DNA of 64,000 bases, taken from positions 146,923,200-146,987,199 of the forward strand of contig NC_034410.1 of assembly GCF_002078875.1 (NCBI RefSeq), written 5' to 3'. The notes under the pieces are model-generated. The model did not search any database. It was not told the origin of the DNA and saw only the letters and a program-made list of their open reading frames with translations. Shown here piece after piece: positions 55,735-64,000 of the stretch. Made by a program: the position numbers and the translations under genes. The first letter of the stretch is position 1, and the number at the start of each line of letters is the position of its first letter. The DNA is from Numida meleagris (lineage: Eukaryota; Chordata; Aves; Galliformes; Numididae).

Positions 55735-56275
55735 ATCCCCCTACACTTGGCACTGGTGAGGCTGCATCTTGAGTACTGTGTTTAATTTTGGGCCACTCAC
55801 TAGAAGAAAGACATTGAGGCGCTGGAGTGTGTCCAGAGAAGGGCAACAAAGCTGTAAAAGCTCTGGAGCACAACTCTAACAGGGAGCGACTGAGAGAACT
55901 GAGATTGTTCAGTCTGGAGAAAAGGAGGCTGAGGGGAAACCTCATTGCTCTCTACAACTACCTGAAAGAAGGTTGTGATGAGGTGGGACTCAGCCTCTTC
56001 TCCCAGGTAACAGCAACAGAATGAGAGGTAATGGCCTTAAGTTGTGCCAGAGGAGGTTCAGGTTGGATATTAGGAAGAATTTCTTCTCTGAAAGAGTGGT
56101 TAGGCATTGGAAAGGCTGCCCAGGGAGGTGAAGGAGTCACCGTCCCTGGATGTGTTCAAGAACGGTGGAGATGTGACACTGAGAGTCGTGGTCAGTGGGC
56201 ACGGTGGGGATGGGTTGGGTTGGACTTGGTGATCTTGGAGGTCTTTCCAACCTTAATGATTCTATGACTCTGTGT
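55735..56275 (+). repeat. CR1 LINE 3' portion
   Basis: A forward CR1 from CCTACACTTGGCACTGGTGA through GGAGAAAAGGAGGCTGAGGG ends with GGAGGTCTTTCCAACCTTAA and TTCTATGA. The reverse-transcriptase frame is broken. Confidence 0.9.
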
Positions 56276-56599
56276 TTTGGGGTCCTTGCCATGGGTGGTC
56301 CAGGAACTATTAGTTCCTGCCACCAAGACAAAGGTCAGTGGATCCCACTGAGAATGCTTGAAATATCCTTGGAAGAGGTAGAAACTGTGAGGTTAGACAA
56401 GAAGTAGAACAGGTTATCCAGAGAATTTTTGAAGATTCTGTCATTTCAGATACTAGAAACCCAAACAGACCTGATCCTGGACAGCCTGCTGCACTGTACT
56501 TGAAGTGGACAGTTGTAGTACATAGTTTCTAGAGGGCCCATAAGAAGTAAAAGATTCTGTATTTTTTCTGATACTGATAGAGTCCGGTTGGGGGAGAAA

Positions 56600-57500
56600 A
56601 GCAAGTCTAGCGTGTGCTTGAGTTTGTGAGGAGCGGTGCACTCGATACAGTAAGGGGAGGGGAAGCCATCCAGAGGGACCTGGACAGGCTGGAGAACTGG
56701 GCCCATGAGAACCTGATAAGGTTCAACAAGGACAAATGCAGGGTGCTGCACTTGGGCCAGGGCAATCCCAGGTATTTATATAAACTGGGGGAAGAACTCC
56801 TTGAGAGCAGTCCTGTGGAGGACTTGGGGGTCCTGGTGAATGAGAAGCTATACATGGGCCAGCAGTGTGTGCTGGCAGCCCAGAAGGCCAACTATGTTCT
56901 GGACTGCATTAAAAGAGGAGTGGCCAGCAGGGAGAGGGAGGGGATTGTCACCCTCTGCTCGGTTCTTGTGGGGCCCCATTTGGAGTACTGCGTCCAGGCC
57001 TGGGGCCCCCAGCAGAAGAAAGACGTGGAGCTCTTGGAACGGGTCCAGAGGAGGGCCACGAAGATGATCAGGGGGCTGGAGCACCTCTCCTATGAGGAAA
57101 CGTTGAGGGAACTGGGCTTGTTTAGCTTGGAGAAGAGAAGGCTCCAGGGAGACCTCATTGTGGCCTTCCAAAACTTGAAGGGAACGTATGAAAAGGAGGG
57201 GGAATGATTGTTTACAAGGATGGATAGCGATAGGACAAGGGGGAATGGTTTTAAACTGAGACAGGGGAGATTTAGGTTAGATATTAGGAGGATGTTTTTC
57301 ACACAGAGGGTGGTGATGTGCTGGGACAGGTTGCCCAGGAAGGTTGTGGATGCCTCATCCCTTGAGGCATTCAAGGCCAGGTTGGATGTGGCTCTGGGCA
57401 GCCTGGTCTAGTAGTTGGCAACCCTGCACACAGCAGGGGGGGTGAAACTAGAAGATCATTACAATCCTTTTCAACCCAGGCCATTCCATGATTCTATGAT
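56600..57500 (+). mobile_element. CR1 LINE copy with partial reverse-transcriptase frame
   Basis: A frame of 197 codons (56614-57207) encodes the C-terminal part of the CR1 ORF2 protein: [51 protein letters not shown] and [20 protein letters not shown]. The 3' region with the [13 protein letters not shown] coding block follows after an in-frame stop at 57205-57207. The copy ends with CATTCCATGATTCTATGATA. The 5' end (endonuclease and most of the RT) is missing, the usual state of CR1 copies, so it is not autonomous. Confidence 0.9.
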
Positions 57501-57742
57501 ATGTTCAAAAGAGCCTTGGTGTGCCCGTATCTTTGCTTGGTGGTTAGTCCTGGGTGATGTGCTGGAATTCCAGCCAATGCCCATCTGAGGTCTTGTTGGT
57601 AACATCCCAGTGCTAGGAGGTTTTGGGGCGCTATTGACCCACTCTGATGGCCTCTAGAGCCATGTCTTTGTAGTGGGTGAAGTGGGAAATCTCTGGATAA
57701 AGAAAGGAAGAGAAGGCATCTGAGGCTGGCGTGCATGAGAAA

Positions 57743-57748
57743 TTTATT
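57743..57748 (-). terminator. Polyadenylation signal of the feather keratin gene
   Basis: Minus-strand AATAAA lies about 285 bases after the position expected for the keratin stop codon. The same context (CTGAGGCTGGC before it) flanks the signal at 63708. Confidence 0.75.
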
Positions 57749-58048
57749 GAGGAACGCAAATGAGAACTAAGGAGTGCCAAGAGAAAGGGCCAGGGTCTGA
57801 CCTGCATGTGGTGTGACCATCAGCCTCCTTCCAGAGAAAAAGAAGGATGCAGAAAAGAATGTAGAAGAAGATATAGTTTTTCACAGGCCCTGTATACATG
57901 CAGTGTGGTCTGGTCTCCATTCCAGCCTCCTTTTTTACAATCATGAATGAAGAGGCAAGGTTAAGGGGCTGCTGATCCCGTGTACCATTGGTGATATAGA
58001 GATGTGAGCTCAGTGCGTGAGGCGCCTTGCAGGGTGCTGGTGGTTGCT

Positions 58049-58169
58049 NNNNNNNNNNNNNNNNNNNNNNNNNNNNNNNNNNNNNNNNNNNNNNNNNNNN
58101 NNNNNNNNNNNNNNNNNNNNNNNNNNNNNNNNNNNNNNNNNNNNNNNNNNNNNNNNNNNNNNNNNNNNN
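58049..58169. other. Assembly gap, 121 N
   Basis: The unresolved run falls in the C-terminal coding part of the keratin gene. Its true size is unknown, so reading frame cannot be carried across it. Confidence 0.99.
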
Positions 58170-58402
58170 GAGGAGATGGACACTCCCTGGGAGCTGAGGG
58201 CGCTGCCCACGGCAGCTGATGCGGAGGATCCGACGGTGGTGTTCTGGGGGAAGGAGCTGAGGATGGGTCCCGGCAGGGTGACCACGACGGTGGAAGGCTG
58301 GATGACGACCTGGGAGTCCTGGCACTGCCTGACACAGGGCTCGTTGCAGCTGTTAGCCAGCGGGGTGGGTCCGCAGGGGCGGCAGAGGTCGTAGCAGGAC
58401 AT
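58170..58402 (-). CDS. Feather-type beta-keratin, N-terminal 77 codons before a gap
   Basis: The frame starts [20 protein letters not shown] and carries the feather keratin hallmarks: Cys-rich N-terminus, [10 protein letters not shown], and the beta-sheet core [20 protein letters not shown] (residues 39-58). The N-run begins after SSQGVSIS (residue 77). Feather keratins are usually about 97-100 residues, longer in Gly-rich types. Downstream of the gap the 3' sequence aligns with that of the second keratin copy, but at the place of its TAA this copy reads AAG, so the true stop is unclear. The ATG is 20 bases inside exon 2. The gene has the usual avian plan of a non-coding exon 1 and a single coding exon. 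The product is a structural filament protein of feather cells. Confidence 0.9.
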
Positions 58403-58421
58403 GGCTGTGGGGTGGAGGGTC

Positions 58422-58702
58422 CCTGGAAGAGAGGCGGTTGGGTAAGCGGAGGTGTTGGGGCGTGAAAGGAGCGGTGCTGCGTACTTCCCAGGGATGGGGC
58501 AGTTGTGGTTTAGGGCTGGGGGGAGCATGGCAGTGAGGAGGTGGAAGGGCTGCTGGGGCTGGAGGCAGAGGGAGTGTGGAGAGCTGGGCCATGTGGGGCG
58601 GGCGAAGGAGGGCAGCGGAGTGCAGGCTCACCTGGAGGAGGGCAGAGGAGAAGGCGTCAGGAGAAGGGTGTGAGGGAGTGAGGTGCAGGGCCGGCTTTTA
58701 TG
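58422..58702 (-). promoter_or_regulatory. Keratin TATA box, non-coding exon 1 and 5' UTR intron
   Basis: On the minus strand CATAAAAG (58702-58695) serves as a TATA box, putting the start near 58665-58670. Exon 1 ends at 58632 (CCTCCAG then GTGAGCC). A 209-base intron ends with TCTCTTCCAG, so coding exon 2 begins at 58422. Confidence 0.8.
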
Positions 58703-58899
58703 CTGCTGTGTGAGCGCCCGAGGGCTTGGAGAGAGCCTCTGCGCATGGCAGCATTGTGCAGCGAGCTGCTGTTGCATGCCAGAGCTTGGTCAGTCATGAG
58801 GTGGGGTGTGTCTGCCTTCCCAGAATGCTGCCTTTTCATTTCCTTATGTTGTGCATTTGATCCTTTGACCCTGTTGGCATTTTTTAAGCGAGAATGACT

Positions 58900-59770
58900 A
58901 TTCTGGTGGATCTGTACACAAGGCGTGCCTCATGAGGGTGGTTGGAAAATGCATCTAAACATGGGAGAGGTGTGGTCTCAGGAGTGAGGTCACGTCTTAG
59001 CATTTATGTTGTGTGGTTTGTGACTGCATTGTGTGGCGGGTACCCCATTTCCTGGCATCCTTGGCAGGCTGCTCTGGGCTTCCCCGGCGTGTTTGGCATG
59101 AGACCCTGTCACTTGCATTGCGTTTTCTCCCTGCAGGCCTTCATCCCAATTCCCTTTGCATCTGCTTTGCCCTTGTCTTTGCCACCGGGTATGCTGCAGT
59201 GGCATCTTGGTTCCCTCTGTGCTTTCAAGGTTTTAGTTGGGAACAGGGTTGCTGCCTGTTTTGTGTAGTTTCTGCTTAGGGCTGTCCATGGGGATTGTAG
59301 CGTATTCAGGCAGTGGAGCGCTGTTTGTGAGAGCAGGACGCAGTCCTCTCAGGCCTGGTTGAGTGATAGCAAGCCCTGAGCTGAAGGTCAGTGGGTTGAT
59401 CTGGAAGGCTGAAGCAGAGGTTATGGGATCATAGTTGAGTTGAGTGTCAGTGGGTGAAGCCATTTGTCTGCATGGGCTTTGATGGATACGAGGAGGATTA
59501 GGAGATTCCATAGGGAAATTGGAAGCATACATGGTACATGGGGATGCAGCCGTGAGCCACTCCAGGCCATGCTGTCAAGGGCACAGCTGAGGAGTACAGG
59601 GCATTCCTCCGTTCAGCTGAGGCGAGTGCTTTGTGTCTTGCTGCTGAGCTCAGCAGTACTTGTGTTTCTGAGGAAGATGGAGCAAAGTACAGAGAGCGGC
59701 TGTTCAACTGGATGTGCTTAGTATGTGAGGCCTGCTGGGTGTCACCCAGGAATGCTGAGGGAGCTGTGTG
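58900..59770. other. Keratin 5' flank; contains copy A of a duplicated block
   Basis: There is no second gene. The part at about 59125-59405 resembles 61930-62180 (shared TTGTCTTTCC, GTGTTTTGTG-type and GATAGCAAGC/GCTAGCAAGC blocks), indicating old duplication within the keratin region. Confidence 0.5.
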
Positions 59771-59774
59771 GAGT

Positions 59775-60215
59775 GTGTCCATAGGAGGGCCAGAAAGCAG
59801 ATCAAAGGGCTGGAGCACATGTGCTGTGAATTAAGGCTATGGGAGTTGGGCTTCTTCAGTCTGGAGAAGAGCTGGCTCCAGGGAGATCTCACTGTGGCCT
59901 TCCAGTACTTGAGGGGAGCTTAGAAGTAGGAGGGGAACTAACTTTTTATGCTGTCTGATAGTGATAGGACATTTTAAGAGAATGAGGAGAAATTTGGTTC
60001 TGATGTTAGGAAAAAATTCTTGACTCAGGCACTGGTGACTCCCTGGCACAAGCTGCCCTGACAACTTGTCGATTCTTCATCTCTGGAGGTATTCAAGGCC
60101 AGTTTAGATGGGACCTTGGCCAGCATGAGTGGGTGCAGGCCATCAGCCCTCAGAATGGATGATGGTTAAGATCTCTTCCAACCTTCACCCTTCGACGATT
60201 TGATAATTGTATGAT
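59775..60215 (+). repeat. Diverged CR1 LINE 3' portion
   Basis: GGAGGGCCAGAAAGCAGATC, CTGGAGAAGAGCTGGCTCCA and ATTCAAGGCCAGTTTAGATG are followed by a tail with GATAATTGTATGATT. The copy is old, forward and frame-broken. Confidence 0.82.
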
Positions 60216-61030
60216 TTCAGACCATATCCCATGCCGTGCTCTTCCAGAAGCTGAGCCAGTGTGGGTTAGAGAAGAGGAGAGCAAAGTGGACTGAAAGCAG
60301 CTGGCTGAAGGCCTGGGCCCAGAGCCTTGTGATGGAGGGCACCGAGTGTAGTTGGAGGCAGGTCCCCTGTGCTTACCCCAAAGTGGACTGTCAAGGACCT
60401 TTTCTCAGTGCTGCAAGATACTCTTGCATCACGTAGTGTTGCGAGACATGTGGTGTGTGTTGTTCTTCCAGCAACTCTGCCTTGTTGTGTCCTTTTCATG
60501 AGGATGTGTCCATTTGGCACTGGCAGCACCTTTCAAGGGAGAGGATTGGAGGCCAAAGGAGCAATCTTGCACGTTTGTGTCAGGGCATGCGGAAGAAGTG
60601 GCCAAAACACAGACAAGGAGCAGTGTTGTTAGTGAGGTCATTGCATGGCTCTTGTGCAATAGGGTTTGTGTCTTTGTTGTCATACGAGTTGTCAGTTCCA
60701 AACATCCCTGGATGCCTGGTCTGGGCATTCGAGGTATCCTGGTTCAGAGATGTTGGCTCTTACTTTTCTGGGATGATTCCCCATCTAGTTCACCAAGGGA
60801 ACCTTATAGGTGTAATTTCTGTGATCTTCATCAAAGTTATTCCTACTGTTTTCACCGTAACCTTCTGCAGGACATGTCCACCATATATCTAGACAAATAC
60901 ATAATACATTGAGTGAACTGCTGTCTTGGAAGTTCAAATTGAAGGCTTTTATTAGATGTGGTTACATCAGGGAGGTGGCCAGTCAGGTGTCTAATTCTTG
61001 AGAGTTCCAATTTTGGGAGTGTTCTCTTCC
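60216..61030. other. Intergenic, no gene seen
   Basis: Unique-looking sequence between two CR1 copies. Overlapping plus-strand frames of 132-145 codons show no recognisable domains. Confidence 0.4.
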
Positions 61031-61034
61031 ATGT

Positions 61035-61835
61035 TTTACTAAATGATCTGGGTGCCAGACTTAAAGGCGTTTGTGGATGACAGTAACTACAGAGGAGCCG
61101 TTGACTCTCTCAGGATCAGGAAGTCCTTGCAGAGAACTCTTGACAGACCAGAGGGCTGGTCCATCATCGATGGCTTGAAGTTTGAGAAGAGGAAGTGCTG
61201 GATTCTGAATCTGGGACCAGGCTACCCTGGAGAGAAGACGTTTTGATGACGAGACCTAACAGCAGCCACTCAGAGAGAGATCAGGAGGTTCTGACTGATG
61301 TCAATTTGAATCTGAGTCAGCAGTGTGGCCTGGCAGCCAAAAGGGCTGACCGCACCCTGGGGTACATTGAGCCATACACTGCAAGTGGGAGAGGGTAGGG
61401 TTGTCCCACTCTGCTCTGTGCTGCACTGGCTTCACCTCAAATATTCTGTTCAGTTTTGACTTCCCCAAAACAAGAAGGATATAAAACTATTGAGTAGTGT
61501 CCACAAGTGGTCTACAAAGATGGAGTAAGGTCTGGAACATCTGAAGTTCCTTGGTTTGTTCTGCAAAGAGGAGACAGAGGGGAGGCCTGGCGGCAGCCTA
61601 CAGCTCCTCACAGGGGAAAGGAGGGGCAGCTCTGCTCTCTGGTGACAGGAACAGGAGCTGTGGGAATGGCATCAAACTGTGTCAAAGGAGGTTCAACTGG
61701 GGGTTAGGGAGAGGTTCTGAAACTTAGAGGGTGGTGGCCATGAAACATGGTCCCCAGGGCAGTGCACAATCACTAAGGCTGCCGGAGATCAAGAAGCATT
61801 TGGACAGTGCTTTCAGATTTGCTATGTAATTTTTA
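61035..61835 (+). repeat. Diverged CR1 LINE copy
   Basis: Blocks in CR1 order: CTAAATGATCTGGGTGCCAG, GGCGTTTGTGGATGACAGTA, AGCAGTGTGGCCTGGCAGCC, GAGGTTCTGAAACTTAGAGG. Several frameshifts break the RT frame. Confidence 0.82.
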
Positions 61836-61839
61836 AGGA

Positions 61840-62670
61840 GTGCAGTGTGGAGGCATGAGTTGGGCAGTTATCCTTGTGGATCCATCAAAACTTCATTCTC
61901 TGATTCTACTGCATTTGTTCCCTCCCTGAGCTTGTCGCAGCTCGTTAGCCAGCCTTTATCTCTTGTCTTTCCCTCTGGGTGCGCTACATGGCTGGCTGGA
62001 TGCCCCTGGTTCTTGGAAGGCGGTATCTGGGAGAAAGGAGGCTGCGTGTTTTGTGCCGTGCCTGCTTGGGGCCCTCCTTGGAGCTGTCCAGGTAGGCAGG
62101 GCAGGGTTGTCTGTGAGACCTGGATGCTGTCCTCTGACGCCTGGTGCAGGGCTAGCAAGCTCTGTGATGCAGTGGCACTGGCCACTGCACTGGAATGCCA
62201 TTTTCGGAGGGGGCTAGCTCCTTCACAGTGTGGTGCTGGGATGGGCATACTGATAGATGGGTTTCTTTTGGGCTGGTTTGTTAGGTCTGGGAGGGGCCAT
62301 GAGGGTCAGGAAAGGCAGAGGGCGAGTGGGTCTGTCAGAAAGGGCAGGCTGGTGAAACACGGCGTTTGGGCTGAGTGTTGAGGAGTGAGGCTATTTTCCT
62401 GCACAGCGTGTGTTGGTCAGAAAGAGGATTTGGCTGTTGCCTCGGGGAACTCAATGGGCACAGTCTGTCATGAGCTGCAGACCTGAGGCAATTGTGGCGA
62501 TATTTGCATCCCAAAGGGGAAACTGATGGGTAGGACTGTCCCTGGTCAAGAGAGTGAGTGTTTTCCAGGCTGTCATAGTGGTGAAGAGTGCTTGCTTTTG
62601 AGGGAAACAGGAAGGCTCTGCATAAGTCCAATGGACCAGTTGGATTGCACCCATGAGCGGTGAGGATCTG
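61840..62670. other. Spacer; contains copy B of a duplicated block
   Basis: About 61930-62180 is the diverged counterpart of 59125-59405. The frame of 178 codons at 61845-62381 has no domain signature. Confidence 0.45.
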
Positions 62671-62679
62671 ATGTGTTGG

Positions 62680-63330
62680 CCATGCTGATATCAATTATCT
62701 TAGAGAGATCACGGTAATGAGGAGAGGTTCCTGAAAACCGGAAGAGATTCATCCCACTCCTGTCTTCAAGTAATGAAGAAGGAAGCTGTGAGGAACCGCA
62801 GGCTGGTCGGCCTGACATTAGTCACTGGGAAGGAGGTGAAGGAAATGCTCCCAGAAAGTGCTGCTGAGCAGAAAATGGGTAAGAAGTGATGGGAATAGAG
62901 AGTACGGATGTACAAACCCACCTCAGTTTTTCCTCACTGAAGTGACCAGATTAGTGCATGAAGGGATGCAGTGACATTTGATGACGTTGCCTTTAGGAAA
63001 GGTTTGAGGCTTCCTCCTATGATGTGCTCGTAGACAAACTGTCAGCGAACTGCTCAGGTAAGTGCATGCTGAGATGATCTTAAAAGTGGCTGAAGACGAG
63101 GGAACAGTGGTCTGAGGTGAGTCTCACAGGGTCCTGCTATGATAAATCCATAGTTGTATAGACCAGTACTGGGAAATAAAGCCAGTGCTGTTCAGTGTCT
63201 TCATGAAAAACCTGGATGATGGGACAGGACCTGATTGTGGACAGCCTGCTATTCCTGACTGGGGTTCAGCAAGGCAATTCTAGTATATGACCTCAATACA
63301 ATGCTGATTAAGATAATGATTCTGTGACCA
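62680..63330 (+). repeat. Heavily diverged CR1 internal region
   Basis: CTGTCTTCAAGTAATGAAGA, GAACCGCAGGCTGGTCGGCC, GACATTTGATGACGTTGCCT and AAACCTGGATGATGGGACAG follow the order of the CR1 reverse-transcriptase coding region. No intact frame remains. Confidence 0.65.
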
Positions 63331-63404
63331 TGTTCCTGCTAAATGTGCAACAATCTTGTCTGGGAGGGAAAGGAATCAAATGTGTGCTGGCCAAGCAATG
63401 TTGT

Positions 63405-63800
63405 ATGAGAGGCCATGGACAGAAAAGCCTTGGTGTGCCCAAGATTTTGGTTGGACAAGTGTAGATGCTATGGGACGTAATGAAGGCCATCTGCTAGCCA
63501 CCAATGCTCTTGATGGTGACATGGTTGCAAGAGGAGGTCTTGGGGCCCTTTTGGAGCTGGCATGATGGTTTCTAGAGCCATGTTTTGTAGTGGGTGAAGG
63601 AGAAAGAGCATTACTGTTCAGTATTGTCATTCAAAATCTGGGTGAATTGGAAGAGCAATGGGCAGAGAATGGAAGAGGAGGAATCTGAGGCTGGCATGCG
63701 TGAGAACTTTATTGAGGAAAATACAGTTAAAAGAAAGATCCACTTGGTGATTGCCAAGTGTAAAGGCCACAATTTGAGTTGCAAAGACAGAATGAAGTTA
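63405..63800. repeat. Duplicated keratin 3' flank (second copy)
   Basis: GCCTTGGTGTGCCC, TCTAGAGCCATG, TGTAGTGGGTGAAG and CTGAGGCTGGC occur in the same order here and at about 57505-57790. This identifies the 3' flanks of two keratin genes as duplicates about 6 kb apart. Confidence 0.75.
63708..63713 (-). terminator. Polyadenylation signal of the second keratin gene
   Basis: Plus-strand TTTATT gives a minus-strand AATAAA about 225 bases after the TAA at 63938. Confidence 0.75.
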
Positions 63801-63937
63801 TTGTGCTTGTCTTCCCAGAAAGCATGAGCTGATGTTGATCCGTGTTTGCTTGTTTTGTGCCTTTAAACGAAGAGTCATGGCTGGTGATCCCATGTGCGAT
63901 CAGTGACACAGACGTCCATCCTCAGTGCGTGAGGCCC

Positions 63938-64000
63938 TTAGCAGGGGTAGCGGGCTCTGCCGCCGTTGAAGCAGCCCAGGCCTCCGAAGCCGAAGCCGCC
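63938..64000 (-). CDS. Second beta-keratin gene, last 20 codons (partial)
   Basis: Reading leftward from the window edge, the frame encodes a Gly-rich C-terminus (GGFGFGGLGCF...RARYPC) and a TAA stop. The Gly-rich, Cys-terminated tail is typical of avian beta-keratins. The 3' UTR is homologous to that of the gene at 58402 (GCCTCACGCACTGAG, then GGGATCA-CAGCC). The rest of the gene lies beyond the window. Confidence 0.8.
   Translation of the reverse strand, partial: GGFGFGGLGCFNGGRARYPC

Overview
The window is vertebrate nuclear DNA from a bird, most likely a galliform such as chicken. Four things point there: many CR1 LINE fragments, a feather-type beta-keratin gene, intron/exon genes with GT-AG junctions, and a gene order matching human 8q24.3. 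There are no prokaryotic features. Chicken, and the distal end of its chromosome 2, is my inference, not something the sequence proves.

Layout. 1-400: probable 3' end of an upstream plus-strand gene, with an AATAAA. 880-1065: CpG-rich promoter of a CYLD-like deubiquitinase gene, whose 14 coding exons on the plus strand run 2930-12521 (785 aa). 15684-20471 (minus): NAPRT, 12 exons, 551 aa. 22250-34729 (minus): EEF1D, with a short form (290 aa, start 32078) and a long form (686 aa, start 34729). Its non-coding first exon lies near 38890 in a CpG island shared with the divergent TIGD5. 39452-41434 (plus): TIGD5, a single-exon domesticated pogo/Tigger transposase. 43394-46486 (minus): PYCR3, 6 exons, 271 aa. 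48503-51346 (minus): GFUS, 10 coding exons, 323 aa. 52600-64000: repeat-rich DNA with several CR1 copies, one feather keratin gene (minus, start 58402) broken by a 121-base run of N, and the last 20 codons of a second keratin at the right edge.

The five genes NAPRT(-), EEF1D(-), TIGD5(+), PYCR3(-), GFUS(-) keep the order and orientation I know from human 8q24.3. They are unrelated housekeeping genes: NAD salvage, translation elongation, an unknown DNA-binding protein, proline synthesis and GDP-fucose synthesis. The CYLD-like gene lies on one side of this block and the keratin array on the other.

The most unusual large-scale feature is a set of GC-rich minisatellites built on a GGGACA/TGTCCC core. 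They fill introns, 3' UTRs and spacers (about 470-790, 19340-20260, 20520-21730, 41480-41960, 45640-46340), with related C-rich or CCAAA arrays at 1140-1430, 42900-43360 and 44700-45270. All exon boundaries below were assigned by hand from GT/AG sites, reading frame and remembered similarity to human proteins. They are consistent in phase but were not checked against transcripts.
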